Shown one piece after another: positions 52,846 to 62,215 of a stretch of DNA of 64,000 bases; positions within the stretch are counted from its first letter, which is position 1; every line of letters starts with the position of its first letter. Source of the stretch: Caulobacteraceae bacterium (GTDB lineage Bacteria; Pseudomonadota; Alphaproteobacteria; Caulobacterales; Caulobacteraceae); the NCBI GenBank assembly GCA_019748095.1, contig JAIEQA010000013.1, forward strand, positions 1 to 64,000, read 5' to 3'. The notes under the pieces were generated by a model that was not told where the DNA came from, did no database searches, and saw only the letters and a list, made by a program, of their open reading frames with translations. The translations under genes and the position numbers were made by a program.

Positions 52846-53849
52846 GTCAGGGTGAGGCCGTGTTGGGCCGCAAGGTCGGCCAGCCGGACCATGGGGCGCG
52901 GGCCCCAGTGGGCGATGACTTCCGACGCGGCCAGCGAGCCCAGTTTCCCGGACTGTTCCAGCGTCAGACCGCGCGCAACCCCCAGCAGGAAGCCGGCGGC
53001 GTACTGATCGCCCGCACCGGTCGTGTCCACGACCTTGTCGACCGGGACGGCGGCGACGGTGACGCTCTGGTCGCCGGAGATGATCACCGAACCGTGCTCG
53101 CCCCGTGTGATGGCCGCGATCTCCACCATGGCGGCCAGCCGGGCGGCTGCGGCGTCGAAATCGTCGGTCTCGAACAGGGCAGCCAGCTCGCCCTCATTGG
53201 CCAGGACGATGTCGGCGGAGGCCTCGATGAAGGCCAGGAGTTCGGTGCGCCAGCGGGCGACGACGAAGGTGTCCGACAGGGTGATGGCGACCTTGCGACC
53301 GGCAGCATGGGCGGCCGCCGCAGCGGCCTCGAAGGCGGCGCGGGCCGGGGCCGGATCGAAAAGATAGCCTTCCAGATAGACGATAGCGCTATCACCGATC
53401 AGGGCGGCGTCGATATCGGCGGTCCCGAGCTGGTTGGCGGCCCCCAGAAAGGTGCACATGGTGCGCTGGCCGTCCGGGGTGACATTGATCAGGCAGCGGC
53501 CTGTGCCGGCCCCGCCCTGCAGTACCGGCGTGTCGAAATGCACGCCGGCGGCACGGATGTCGTGGCCGAAGACACCGCCAAGGGTGTCCGGCGCGACCTT
53601 GCCCACATAGGCCGCACGGCCACCGAAACTGCCGACGCCGGCGACCGTATTGCCGGCCGATCCGCCAGAAGCCTCCACGCCGGGGGCCATGGCGTCGTAC
53701 AGATCCGCGCTCTGGGCCTCGTCGACCAGTTGCATCGAGCCGGGGGCGAGCGACCGGGCCGCCAGAAAGGCGTCGTCACAGGGGCTGAGGACATCGACAA
53801 TGGCATTGCCGACAGCGCAGACATCATAGGTGGGGATGGATTGGGTCAT
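52842..53849 (-). CDS. PfkB family adenosine kinase-like sugar kinase
   Basis: This 335-residue ribokinase-fold enzyme has AVGNAIVDVLSPCDDAFL at the start, GGSAGNTVAGVGSFGGRAAYVGKV, and the PfkB signature DTTGAGDQYAAGFL with catalytic Asp. It is close to the bacterial adenosine kinase-like group; ribokinase-type alternatives are possible. The frame continues upstream to 55103, but only the 53849 ATG gives the family N-terminus. Confidence 0.88.
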   Translation of the reverse strand: MTQSIPTYDVCAVGNAIVDVLSPCDDAFLAARSLAPGSMQLVDEAQSADLYDAMAPGVEASGGSAGNTVAGVGSFGGRAAYVGKVAPDTLGGVFGHDIRAAGVHFDTPVLQGGAGTGRCLINVTPDGQRTMCTFLGAANQLGTADIDAALIGDSAIVYLEGYLFDPAPARAAFEAAAAAAHAAGRKVAITLSDTFVVARWRTELLAFIEASADIVLANEGELAALFETDDFDAAAARLAAMVEIAAITRGEHGSVIISGDQSVTVAAVPVDKVVDTTGAGDQYAAGFLLGVARGLTLEQSGKLGSLAASEVIAHWGPRPMVRLADLAAQHGLTLT

Positions 53850-53961
53850 GCCGCGCCCCTTAGCGGGCCGGACGGCCGGGCGCCAGTCGCGCATTACCGA
53901 AGGTTCACTTGCCGCCGGACCATTCCCTGGCAAGACCGCTCCGCTCGAGTGGAGCATTCTC

Positions 53962-54171
53962 ATGGCGAGCCCGACCGGGGCCGTGATCATCCAGACCGCC
54001 GGTCCGCCGGGCCTGCCGCAGGGCGACCGTCCGGTCGAGGCGGACGCGGCTGGGAGATGGGTGCTGCCCGGTCTGATTTCGAAATCGCGTCCTCGCGAAC
54101 CCGGCGATCGGGCGGCCCAAGGGTCTCCGCCTCCCGGAAGCGATGGATCCACTCTGGAGGCCACGCCATGA
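53962..54171 (+). CDS. possible 69-residue frame coupled to the ATP-grasp gene
   Basis: This frame starts at an ATG with an upstream GTGGAG and ends ATGA, overlapping the start codon of the ATP-grasp gene, as in coupled genes. Residues ~22-37 (DRPVEADAAGRWVLPGLI) resemble the N-terminal strand of amidohydrolases, just before where their first metal ligands should be, but then the sequence becomes Pro/Arg-rich. It may be a decayed amidohydrolase start, or a chance frame in the 318-bp gap between adenosine kinase and the ATP-grasp gene. Confidence 0.3.
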   Translation: MASPTGAVIIQTAGPPGLPQGDRPVEADAAGRWVLPGLISKSRPREPGDRAAQGSPPPGSDGSTLEATP

Positions 54172-55040
54172 CCGAGATCGCCATTCTGACACCCGCCATC
54201 GACGACCCGGCCTATAAAAGCCATTGGCCGACGGTCCTGCAGCGTCTGTCCGGGGCCCTCGCCATGGCGGATATACAGGCGGTTCCCACCGCCTGGACCG
54301 ATCATGTCGAGGACGCTTCGGCCCTGAGCGGCTTTCCGCTGGTTCTGGGCGTGCTGACCTGGGGCTATTACGAACGCCATACCGACTGGTTGAACGCCAC
54401 ACGCCTGTGGGGCGAGGCCGGGGTCAGGATCGCCAACCCGGCCTCGGTGCTCGGCTGGAACTCGGACAAGGCCTATCTGCAACACCTGGAAGCGGCCGGG
54501 CTGGCGATTCCGCCGACGCTCTGGACCGACGCGGTCACGCAGGACCAGGTCGAGGCGGCCTATGACCGGTTCGAGACCGACACCGTGATCGTAAAACCGA
54601 CGGTGTCGGGCGGGGCGTGGAAGACCAGCCGCCTGTCGCGCGGCGACACGCTGATCGACGCCCCCGACGGCCGCGCCATGATCCAGCCTTTCCTGCCGGA
54701 ACTGGTGGCGAACGGCGAACTTTCGCTGCTGTTCTTCGGCGGCTGGTTCAGCCACGCGGTTCTGAAACGCGCGCGGGCCGGGGATTTCCGGATACAGGTG
54801 CAGTATGGCGGGCAGTACGAAACGGTGCTCAGCCCGCCGACGGAGGCGATCGTTCTGGCCGAGCAGGTGCTGGCAGCGATCGCGGAGCCCCTGCTGTATG
54901 CCCGGATCGATCTGGTCGAGACCCCGGGCGGTTGGGTGCTGATGGAGGCCGAACTGATCGAGCCGGACTTCTATCTGTCCGAGGCCCCGGACGGCGGCCG
55001 GCTTTTTGCCGAAGCTGTGCGGGCCCGGCTGGACACCTGA
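54168..55040 (+). CDS. ATP-grasp domain-containing ligase-like protein
   Basis: This 290-residue protein has a pre-ATP-grasp domain (IAILTPAIDDPAYKSHWPTVL, GVLTWGYYERH), the lysine-containing VIVKPTVSGGAWKTSRL and an acidic metal-binding end VLMEAELIEPDFYL. It resembles small RimK/GshB-like ATP-grasp enzymes; substrate unknown. A GGAGG ribosome-binding site precedes the ATG. Its last 70 bp overlap the end of nth on the other strand. Confidence 0.83.
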   Translation: MTEIAILTPAIDDPAYKSHWPTVLQRLSGALAMADIQAVPTAWTDHVEDASALSGFPLVLGVLTWGYYERHTDWLNATRLWGEAGVRIANPASVLGWNSDKAYLQHLEAAGLAIPPTLWTDAVTQDQVEAAYDRFETDTVIVKPTVSGGAWKTSRLSRGDTLIDAPDGRAMIQPFLPELVANGELSLLFFGGWFSHAVLKRARAGDFRIQVQYGGQYETVLSPPTEAIVLAEQVLAAIAEPLLYARIDLVETPGGWVLMEAELIEPDFYLSEAPDGGRLFAEAVRARLDT

Positions 55041-55786
55041 GCGGCCCCCTCGCTGCTTGAAGCCAGACCCGCCCGTGATGGACACAGGTCGGAGATCAGG
55101 CACCCGGCGCAGTCGGGTTTGCGGGCCGTGCAGGTGTAGCGGCCGTGCAGGATCAGCCAGTGATGCGCCTTGGGCAGGAAGGCCTCGGGGACCACGGTAT
55201 GCAGTTGATCCTCCACCTTGTCGGCAGTGGCGGCATTGGCGAGCCCCAGCCGGTGCGAGACACGAAAGACGTGGGTGTCCACGGCGATGGCGGGCTCGAT
55301 GCCCAGTTCGTTCAGGACCACGCTGGCCGTCTTTCGCCCCACGCCCGGCAGGGCCTGCAGGTCGGTGCGGTTCAGGGGTGTGATCCCGCCATGCTGTTCG
55401 AGGATGATCCGGCTGAGGGCGATGACGTTCTTCGCCTTGTTCCGGTACAGGCCGATCGAGGCGATGTAGGGGATCAGCCCGGCCTCGCCGAGGGCCAGCA
55501 TCCGTTCGGGCGTGTCGGCGACGGCGAACAGTTTTTCGGTCGCCTTGTTGACCGAGACATCGGTGGCCTGGGCCGACAGGGCGACGGCCACCACGAGGGT
55601 GTAGGCGTCGTGAAACCCCAGCTCCGTTCGCGGCTCCGGCATGACGGTCGACAGGCGGGTGAAGATGGCCTCGACCCGGTCCTCGTCCGGCGGCCAGCCG
55701 AGGGCGGGGATGGGCGCACCGGTCATGATACTCCCGGCCTTGCGTGCAGGGGCAACCGCCGGTGATGCCTTTCCGGGTCGAGTCAT
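54971..55786 (-). CDS. nth: endonuclease III Nth
   Basis: This 271-residue DNA glycosylase/AP lyase has the helix-hairpin-helix LPGVGRKTASVVL with the catalytic Lys, the catalytic Asp in AVDTHVFRVSHRL, and the iron-sulfur motif CTARKPDCAGCLISDLC (C-x6-C-x2-C-x5-C). It repairs oxidised pyrimidines. The start overlaps the amine-oxidase stop as ATGA. A ~30-residue Ser/Ala-rich tail after the cluster is encoded inside the convergent ATP-grasp gene. Confidence 0.94.
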   Translation of the reverse strand: MTRPGKASPAVAPARKAGSIMTGAPIPALGWPPDEDRVEAIFTRLSTVMPEPRTELGFHDAYTLVVAVALSAQATDVSVNKATEKLFAVADTPERMLALGEAGLIPYIASIGLYRNKAKNVIALSRIILEQHGGITPLNRTDLQALPGVGRKTASVVLNELGIEPAIAVDTHVFRVSHRLGLANAATADKVEDQLHTVVPEAFLPKAHHWLILHGRYTCTARKPDCAGCLISDLCPSRAGLASSSEGAAQVSSRARTASAKSRPPSGASDR

Positions 55787-57084
55787 CGCGCCACCGTCAT
55801 CTCGTCGGGTGAAGACAGACGCGGATCAACGCCCAGGGCGGCCAGGACCTCGATCGCAGCCCGCTCGCCCTCGGCCCAGGCCCCGTGCGCCGTGCCGAAG
55901 GCGGTCCGGGAGGTCGCCTCGCCGGCGATGAAGATCCGGTCCTCGATCGGCCGGGCCAGCCGCGCTCGCGCGCCGGTGTCCGGATCGCCCTGCCCCGGCA
56001 GGACATGGGAATAGGCCCCGAGCGAGAACGGATCGGCGCCCCACATCGAGGTGGCCAGCGGCTGGAGGCGACGCCGCATCCCCGAGCCGAGCAGGTCCGA
56101 CAGTTCGGTCACGGCGAAATCGAGAATCGCGGACTCCCCCTCGTCTTCCAGTCCCCGGGCCAGATCGCCACCGAAATAGGCCTCGATCATCGGCCGGCCG
56201 AAGGGGCGCAGGTGATAGCCGCCGGTCTGGGCCGTGTCGGTCCGGCCCCAGAGCTGGCTGTCGGGCGGAAAGTCATCAGCCCCGTCCACGGCCATGAACA
56301 GCTTGGTCGCCAGCCCCAGAGGGGCCCCGGCCGCCGCCTCCACCAGATCGGGCAGGGGCGGATCGAAACGGACCGCTTCAGAGGCCAGTACCGAGGTGGG
56401 CAGGGTCAGGATCACAACCCTGGCCTCGATCCGGCCGCGCGCCGTGTCGATCCTGAGCACCGGTCCCGTCCGGTCGATCCGCTCCACCGGACAGTCCAGC
56501 GCCACCGGCACATCCTCGCCGAGGCTCGAGACCAGGGTCCCGTAGCCCTCGACCACCCGCCAGTTGACCCCGGTGTCGCGGTAGGCCGCCTGATCGAGGG
56601 TCGAGACCTGCGCGAAGCGGGTGCCGTTCAGGGCCCCGGAGATGGCGTCCATCCGCGCATTCCAGCGGTCGTCAGGCAGGAACAGGTCGCTGGCCGGCCG
56701 GTCCTGCCCGCCCTCGGCCGCCCGGGCCAACCGGTCCTCGAAATCGGACCAGGCCTCGCTGAACTGCGCCAGTTCTGCCGGGGTCAGGCCAAGGTTGAAG
56801 GCCTGTTGCCACCACGGCGGCGGGGTCTCGTCGATCGCGAACCCGGCAGCCCGTCCCAGAACCGCCAGGGGGTTCTCATCGGCCGAGTGGAGCCAGCCGC
56901 AGCCCAGATCCAGCCCGAAGCCCTCGCGTCCGACAGTCTGCGCCCGGCCGCCGATCCGGTCGCGGGCCTCCAGCACCACCACCGCCACCCCGGCCGCCGC
57001 CAGCCGTCGCGCAGCGGACAGACCGGCCGCGCCTGCACCGATGACGGCGACATCAATCGAGGAGGGCAGGCGCAACAGGCTCAT
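55783..57084 (-). CDS. flavin monoamine oxidase family FAD-dependent oxidoreductase
   Basis: This 433-residue flavoprotein has the FAD motif VIGAGAAGLSAARRLAAAGVAVVVLEARDRIGGRAQT, the GCGWLHSADENP segment, and the C-terminal FIAGEATS FAD motif. It belongs with monoamine oxidase/polyamine oxidase-type enzymes; substrate unknown. No signal peptide is present. It is coupled to nth. Confidence 0.9.
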   Translation of the reverse strand: MSLLRLPSSIDVAVIGAGAAGLSAARRLAAAGVAVVVLEARDRIGGRAQTVGREGFGLDLGCGWLHSADENPLAVLGRAAGFAIDETPPPWWQQAFNLGLTPAELAQFSEAWSDFEDRLARAAEGGQDRPASDLFLPDDRWNARMDAISGALNGTRFAQVSTLDQAAYRDTGVNWRVVEGYGTLVSSLGEDVPVALDCPVERIDRTGPVLRIDTARGRIEARVVILTLPTSVLASEAVRFDPPLPDLVEAAAGAPLGLATKLFMAVDGADDFPPDSQLWGRTDTAQTGGYHLRPFGRPMIEAYFGGDLARGLEDEGESAILDFAVTELSDLLGSGMRRRLQPLATSMWGADPFSLGAYSHVLPGQGDPDTGARARLARPIEDRIFIAGEATSRTAFGTAHGAWAEGERAAIEVLAALGVDPRLSSPDEMTVAR

Positions 57085-57178
57085 GCGGGGGACAAGCCCC
57101 GGAACCGTGGCGGGATCAAGCCCGGTGACGTCGCAGCCGGATCGGCCTATTCACCGCGTGAGTACGAAGGAGTTCCCC

Positions 57179-57931
57179 ATGCTGATCGCCTATTCCTCCT
57201 GGCCCGAGATCGATGCCCGGCTGAAAGCCACCCGCACCGTGGTCGTGCCGATCGGCTCCAACGAGCAGCACGGGCCGACCGGCCTGCTGGGTACGGACTG
57301 GATGTGCCCCGAGATCATCGCCCAGGCTGCTGAAAAGACGGACGACAGCCTGATCGTGGCCCCGACCTTCAACATCGGCATGGCCCAGCATCATCTGGCC
57401 TTCGCCGGCACAATCTCGCTGCGGCCCTCGACCTTCATGGCGGCCATCACCGACTGGGTCAGTTCGCTGAGCCGGCACGGGTTTGACCGGATCTATTTCC
57501 TGAACGGCCACGGCGGCAATGTCGCCACGATCGAGGCGACCTTTTCCGAGCTGTATGCCGAGTGGTCCTTCCTTGAGGAGCCCTGCCCCTATGTGCTGAA
57601 GCTGCGCAACTGGTGGGACCTTCCGGGGATCAACAGCCTGTGCACCTCGATCTTCCCGACCGGCCACGGCATGCATGCCACCCCGTCCGAGATCGCCGTG
57701 ACCCAGGCCGCGTATCCGGACCGCATCAAGACGGCCGACTATTCGCCCCGGATCGCCCCGACCGGCCCGATCCGCGACGCCCTGGACTATCGCGCCCGCT
57801 TCCCCGACGGCCGAATCGGGTCCGACCCGGCCCAGGCCAGCCCCGAAAAGGGTCAGCGCATCATTGATGCGGCGGTCCCCGCCCTGCTGAAGGACGTTGC
57901 CGCCTTTACTGATGAAGCCTTGCCCGGCTGA
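57179..57931 (+). CDS. creatininase family amidohydrolase
   Basis: This 250-residue protein has the creatininase metal-binding motifs VPIGSNEQHGPTGLLGTDW (E, H and D ligands), FLNGHGGNVATIEA and GHGMHATPSEIA with a ligand Glu. The family includes creatininase, mycofactocin-related MftE and formamidases, so the substrate is open. It is preceded by a GAAGGAG ribosome-binding site. Confidence 0.9.
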   Translation: MLIAYSSWPEIDARLKATRTVVVPIGSNEQHGPTGLLGTDWMCPEIIAQAAEKTDDSLIVAPTFNIGMAQHHLAFAGTISLRPSTFMAAITDWVSSLSRHGFDRIYFLNGHGGNVATIEATFSELYAEWSFLEEPCPYVLKLRNWWDLPGINSLCTSIFPTGHGMHATPSEIAVTQAAYPDRIKTADYSPRIAPTGPIRDALDYRARFPDGRIGSDPAQASPEKGQRIIDAAVPALLKDVAAFTDEALPG

Positions 57932-57954
57932 CGAAAGGGGCCCAAGCCACTGGC

Positions 57955-58458
57955 ATGACCACGCTCGACAAGACGATCCGCGACGGCCGGCGGGCGGCCG
58001 CCAACGCCGGAACGGCCGCCACCAATGCCGCGAACAGCGGTGAGATGCTGCGCGCGGCCTCGGACGTGATTGCGGCACGGATGACCCTGATGGCCGAGGG
58101 GATGGCCAATCCGATGAAGGCCGACATGCGCGAGATGTCGCTGATGGGCACCGAAAAGATGGAGGCCATGAGCGCCTCGGCCACCGCCGTCGCGGCCAGT
58201 CTGGGCGACGTCGCCGCGCGGGTGTCGCAATCGGCTATGGACGAGGTCGGCCATGCGCAGAAGGCCGCCACGGCCATCGCCTCCGCCGGCACACCGCAGG
58301 CGGCTGCGGCGGCCCATTACAGCTATGCCGTGGCCTGGTGGGGCCGGGCGGCGGGCCAGATGCTGACCCTGAACACCGAGCTGATGAAGGCCCAGGCGGA
58401 CGCCCTGAAGCCGATCCATTCGGTGGCTGTGGCCAACGCCAAACGGCTGAAAAAATAG
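57955..58458 (+). CDS. phasin family protein
   Basis: This 167-residue, Ala/Met-rich amphipathic helical protein has the phasin pattern: MLRAASDVIAARMTLMAEGMANPMKADMREMSLMGTEKMEAMSASATA and a C-terminal YSYAVAWWGRAAGQMLTLNTELMKAQADALKPIH. Phasins coat polyhydroxyalkanoate granules. No pha synthase is in the window. It starts 23 bp after the creatininase stop. Confidence 0.87.
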   Translation: MTTLDKTIRDGRRAAANAGTAATNAANSGEMLRAASDVIAARMTLMAEGMANPMKADMREMSLMGTEKMEAMSASATAVAASLGDVAARVSQSAMDEVGHAQKAATAIASAGTPQAAAAAHYSYAVAWWGRAAGQMLTLNTELMKAQADALKPIHSVAVANAKRLKK

Positions 58459-58460
58459 GC

Positions 58461-58844
58461 TCAGGCGGTCCGGATCACGGACCCGTCGGTCACGACCGGC
58501 CAAGGGGTGAGCTTTCCTCCCGCGCAGGGACCGCCAACGCAGGTGCCCGACAGCGGCTCGAACACCGCACCGTGCCAGCTGCACAGGATCAGCGATCCAT
58601 CCGGCGTCAGATAGCGGTCCAGCTCCACCGCGATCGGGAACCCGGCATGCGGACAGCGGTCGATCCAGCCGGCGATCTCGCCTGCCTTCCTGACCACAAA
58701 GCCATGGAAATACGCCTCTCCGATCTGCAGGACGAAGCCGCGCGAGCCCGGCTCGGCAATGTCCTCCAGGGCGCACAGGGCGACCCCGGGCGGGGTGGTC
58801 CAGACGCGCTTGCGATCTGACGGAACCGCGGCGGCCTCGGTCAC
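58461..58844 (-). CDS. Rieske (2Fe-2S) protein
   Basis: This 127-residue single-domain Rieske protein has the paired ligands CPHAGFP and [15 protein letters not shown] (Cys-x-His and Cys-x2-His). It may be a ferredoxin subunit of an oxygenase or a free electron carrier; no oxygenase is adjacent. It overlaps the gpsA stop by 4 bp. Confidence 0.9.
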   Translation of the reverse strand: MTEAAAVPSDRKRVWTTPPGVALCALEDIAEPGSRGFVLQIGEAYFHGFVVRKAGEIAGWIDRCPHAGFPIAVELDRYLTPDGSLILCSWHGAVFEPLSGTCVGGPCAGGKLTPWPVVTDGSVIRTA

Positions 58845-59839
58845 GCGCGTTCGGCCTTGAGCGGGCGCGACAGCAGGGCCCCGATCATGGCGTCGACCGT
58901 GGTCTCGCCCGCCAGCAGGGCGGCGGTCGCCTCGCAGATCGGCATTTCGACGCCAATCCGGCGGGCCAGTTCGCGCACGGCCGGCGCACTCTCATAGCCT
59001 TCCGCCACCGACCGCTTGCCGGCCAGCGCCTGTTCAAGGGTCTGGCCCTCGCCCAGGGCCAGACCCAGGCTCATATTGCGCGACTGGGGGCTGGAGCAGG
59101 TCAGAACAAGGTCGCCGAGGCCGCAAAGCCCGGCCACCGTCTCCGGCTCACCGCCCAGCGCCACTCCGAGCCGTGTCATCTCGGCAAAGCCGCGGGTGAT
59201 CAGGGCGGCATGGGCCGACCGACCCAGACGGCGGCCCTCGGAAATGCCGCAGGCGATGGCCAGCACATTCTTGATCGCCCCGCCGACCTCGGCCCCGATG
59301 AGGTCGGCGGCCAGATAGGGGCGGAAGGCCGGGCCGCACAGGGTCGCCATCAGGGCCTCGCCCAGGGCGGCATCGTTGCAGGCCAGGGTTACGGCGGTGG
59401 GCAGGCCTTTCGACACATCGGCGGCGAAGCTGGGCCCCGACAGGACGGCGGCGGGGGCGTCCGGGATCGTCTCGGCCAGCACCTCGGTCATCAGTTTCAG
59501 CGAGCCGCGCTCGATTCCCTTGGAGCACAGCACGATGGGGGCCCCCGGGCGATGATGGGGGGCATAGGCGGCCAGGGTCGAGCGCATGAACTGGGCCGGT
59601 GGCACCGCCAGCACCAGATCGCAGTCCGACAGGCCGGACAGGTCTGCCGTCACCGAGATCCGGTCGTCAAGCGTCACGCCGGGCAGGAAGGCCTCATTGA
59701 TCCGCCGGGCTGTGATACTCTCGACCACCTCGGGCTCGCGCGCCTGCAAGATCACGTCCAGCCCGGCCCGGGCGCAGACCAGGGCCAGCGCCGTGCCCCA
59801 GGCCCCTGCGCCGATGACCCCTGCGGTGCGAAATTCCAT
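58841..59839 (-). CDS. gpsA: NAD(P)H-dependent glycerol-3-phosphate dehydrogenase GpsA
   Basis: This 332-residue enzyme makes sn-glycerol-3-phosphate for phospholipid synthesis. Signs: [15 protein letters not shown], the catalytic Lys in [29 protein letters not shown], and [14 protein letters not shown]. Length is normal. tsaD lies upstream on the same strand, with a GCTGCTTGAG repeat in the gap. Confidence 0.96.
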   Translation of the reverse strand: MEFRTAGVIGAGAWGTALALVCARAGLDVILQAREPEVVESITARRINEAFLPGVTLDDRISVTADLSGLSDCDLVLAVPPAQFMRSTLAAYAPHHRPGAPIVLCSKGIERGSLKLMTEVLAETIPDAPAAVLSGPSFAADVSKGLPTAVTLACNDAALGEALMATLCGPAFRPYLAADLIGAEVGGAIKNVLAIACGISEGRRLGRSAHAALITRGFAEMTRLGVALGGEPETVAGLCGLGDLVLTCSSPQSRNMSLGLALGEGQTLEQALAGKRSVAEGYESAPAVRELARRIGVEMPICEATAALLAGETTVDAMIGALLSRPLKAERA

Positions 59840-59858
59840 GCGTTCTCCTCGGCCTGTC

Positions 59859-59888
59859 GCCTCGCTCGTGGAGCTCGGCTGCTTGAGG
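59859..59888. repeat. third copy of the GCTGCTTGAG intergenic repeat
   Basis: This segment matches the two copies near yciB (CGCTCG...CTCGGCTGCTTGAGG) and lies between gpsA and tsaD. A shorter match (GCTGCTTGA) also occurs at 55052-55060 inside nth. Confidence 0.4.
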
Positions 59889-59900
59889 CCATAGTTGATC

Positions 59901-61031
59901 CTAAGCTTTCGCGCCCTTGCGGCCGGTCGGATGGACAGGATCGGCCAGGGCGCGCGCTTCGTCCAGCGGCCATCGCGGCCGGGCCGGGGCGTCGATGTCC
60001 GAAACCAGTCCCAGTTGAAGACGCTCCGCCCCGGCCAGGGCGATCATGGCGGCGTTGTCGGTGCAATAGGCCATGGGTGGGGCGAGAAAGCCGAAACCCC
60101 GTTTCGCGGCGGTCGCCTCCAGCACCCGTCGCACCGTCCGGTTGGCTGCCACGCCGCCCGCCACCACAAAGAGCCGGTGGTCGTGCTTTTCTGCATAGTC
60201 CAGCATGGCCCGGTCCGAACGCTCGGCCAGCTGCCGGGCGATGGCGCTCTGGACCGCATCGGCCAGATCGGAGCGGTCCTGATCCGTTTCGCAGGTCTGG
60301 GCCAGCCGCGACGCCGCCGTCTTGAGCCCCGAGAAGGAGAAGTCGCAGTCCTTGCGACCCAGCAGGGCGCGGGGCAGGTCGAAGCGCGATCCGTCGCCGC
60401 CTTCGGCTGCCCGTTCCAGCGCCGGCCCGCCCGGATAACCCAGCCCCATGGCCTTGGCGATCTTGTCGAAGGCCTCGCCGGCCGCATCGTCGATGGTGGT
60501 GCCCAGGCGGCTCATATTGCCGATGCCACGCACCTCCAGCAGCTGGCAGTGGCCGCCCGAGACCAGCAGCAGCAGGAAGGGATAGGCGACCCTGGCCCCC
60601 AGCCGGGCCGAGACGGCATGGCCCTCCAGATGGTTGACCGCCATCAGTGGCAGGCCGCGCGCCAGGGCCACCGCCTTGCCGAAGCCCAGACCCACCATGA
60701 CCCCGCCGACCAGTCCCGGCCCCGCCGTCGCCGCGACCCCGTCCAGGTCCGCATAGCCCAGCCCGGCGTCCGCCATCGCCCGGCGCACGACACCGTCGAT
60801 CATCTCCACATGGCTGCGGGCTGCGATCTCGGGGACCACGCCGCCGTAGGCCGCATGGTCCTCGATCTGGCTGTGCACGACCGAGGACAGGACCGTGGCC
60901 TCTCCGTCGGGCGTCAGGCGCACCACCGCGGCGGCGGTCTCGTCGCAGCTGGTCTCCAGTCCCAGAACCGTGAGGGAGGAAACCGGCTTTGCGGCGCGGT
61001 TTTCGCTGATAAGGTCGGCTTCGATTTCCAC
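59901..61031 (-). CDS. tsaD: tRNA threonylcarbamoyladenosine transferase TsaD
   Basis: This 376-residue ASKHA protein transfers the threonylcarbamoyl group to A37 of ANN-decoding tRNAs. Signs: [16 protein letters not shown], the metal motif [27 protein letters not shown] and [10 protein letters not shown]. TsaB and TsaE are not adjacent. It is divergent from hemC. Confidence 0.96.
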   Translation of the reverse strand: MEIEADLISENRAAKPVSSLTVLGLETSCDETAAAVVRLTPDGEATVLSSVVHSQIEDHAAYGGVVPEIAARSHVEMIDGVVRRAMADAGLGYADLDGVAATAGPGLVGGVMVGLGFGKAVALARGLPLMAVNHLEGHAVSARLGARVAYPFLLLLVSGGHCQLLEVRGIGNMSRLGTTIDDAAGEAFDKIAKAMGLGYPGGPALERAAEGGDGSRFDLPRALLGRKDCDFSFSGLKTAASRLAQTCETDQDRSDLADAVQSAIARQLAERSDRAMLDYAEKHDHRLFVVAGGVAANRTVRRVLEATAAKRGFGFLAPPMAYCTDNAAMIALAGAERLQLGLVSDIDAPARPRWPLDEARALADPVHPTGRKGAKA

Positions 61032-61075
61032 CGGGTTCAGGTAGAGGCCCGGTGCCCTCCACGCAACGGACCCGC

Positions 61076-62011
61076 ATGGCCACGATAAGAATCGGTACCC
61101 GACGCAGCGCCCTGGCGCTGGCCCAATCCGGCATGATGCAGCGGGCGATCGCCGCCGCCATGGGCCTGCCAGTCGAGGAGGTCCCGCTGGTCGAGATCGT
61201 CACCACCGGCGACCGGATCCAGGACCGGCGGCTGATGGAGGTCGGCGGCAAGGCCCTGTTCACCAAGGAGATCGAGGAGGCCCTGCTGGACGGCCGGATC
61301 GACATCGCGGTCCACTCCATGAAGGATGTCCCGGCCGAACAGCCGCCGGGCCTGACGATTGCCGCCATCCCGGAACGGGAAGATGCGCGCGACGCCTTCA
61401 TCAGCCGCGATTTCGACGATCTGGAGCATCTGCCGCACGGCGGTCGTCTCGGCACCGCCTCGCTGCGCCGTCAGGCCCAGGCGCTTGCCCTGCGCCCCGA
61501 CCTGCAGATCGAGATGCTGCGCGGCAATATCGACACGCGGCTGCGGCGCGCCGCCGACGGCGAGTTCGATGCCATCCTGCTGGCCGCCTCGGGCCTGAAC
61601 CGGCTGGGCCGGTCGGACGCCGTGCGTGGCTTCCTGTCGGTCGACACCTTCCTGCCGGCGCCCGGACAGGGGGCCCTGGCCCTGCAGACGCGCGAGGGCG
61701 ACACCGACCACGCCTGGGTCAAGGCCATGAACCACATCCCCACCGCCCTGTGCGTGGCCGCCGAACGCGGGGCCATGGTGGCGCTGGAAGGCTCGTGCCG
61801 CACCGCCGTGGGGGCCCACGCCCATATCGACGGCGATCGCCTGACCCTGACCACCGAAATGCTGGCCCCCGACGGCACGGCCCGCTGGCGCCGGTCGGGC
61901 GAGATCACGGGCCTGTCGGCCCGCGACGCCATGGACCAGGCTCACGCCCTGGGCCTTCGTCTCGGCCATGAGGTGCACCAGAACGCCGGTGACCAGAGCG
62001 TGGCGGTCTGA
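61076..62011 (+). CDS. hemC: hydroxymethylbilane synthase HemC
   Basis: This ~311-residue enzyme builds hydroxymethylbilane from porphobilinogen. Signs: IRIGTRRSALALAQSG, VHSMKDVPAEQP, the arginines in GTASLRRQAQAL and the cofactor-Cys region LEGSCRTAVGAHA. The ATG at 61076 fits the family; a GTG at 61052 is open. hemD follows after a repeat-rich gap. Confidence 0.95.
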   Translation: MATIRIGTRRSALALAQSGMMQRAIAAAMGLPVEEVPLVEIVTTGDRIQDRRLMEVGGKALFTKEIEEALLDGRIDIAVHSMKDVPAEQPPGLTIAAIPEREDARDAFISRDFDDLEHLPHGGRLGTASLRRQAQALALRPDLQIEMLRGNIDTRLRRAADGEFDAILLAASGLNRLGRSDAVRGFLSVDTFLPAPGQGALALQTREGDTDHAWVKAMNHIPTALCVAAERGAMVALEGSCRTAVGAHAHIDGDRLTLTTEMLAPDGTARWRRSGEITGLSARDAMDQAHALGLRLGHEVHQNAGDQSVAV

Positions 62012-62024
62012 TGGTCATGCCCCT

Positions 62025-62210
62025 TCTCCCCTTGCGGGAGACGGTGGCCGAGCCCCCCGGTCCGATCTTCGATCGGCCGGAGGACAGGCTCCGCGCGGTC
62101 GGATGAGGGGTGACACTCGGTTGGGGAAGCGGGGGCTTTCGGATGCAGTCCGCCTGCGTCCTCGTGCCCCTCATCCGGCCCTGCGGGCCACCGTCTCCCG
62201 CAAGGGGAGA
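62025..62210. repeat. large inverted repeat between hemC and hemD
   Basis: Arms 62025-62049 and 62186-62210 are perfect 25-bp reverse complements, with a nested 11-bp pair CGGATGAGGGG (62100-62110) and CCCCTCATCCG (62167-62177). This resembles dispersed repeats of Alphaproteobacteria. The right arm ends 5 bp before the hemD start and contains its AGGGGAGAGGG Shine-Dalgarno-like stretch. Confidence 0.8.
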
Positions 62211-62215
62211 GGGAC

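Noticed and set aside
53850-55103. Upstream extension of the adenosine kinase frame
   Set aside because: The frame is open, but the family N-terminus begins at 53849 and the extension is antisense to the ATP-grasp gene.
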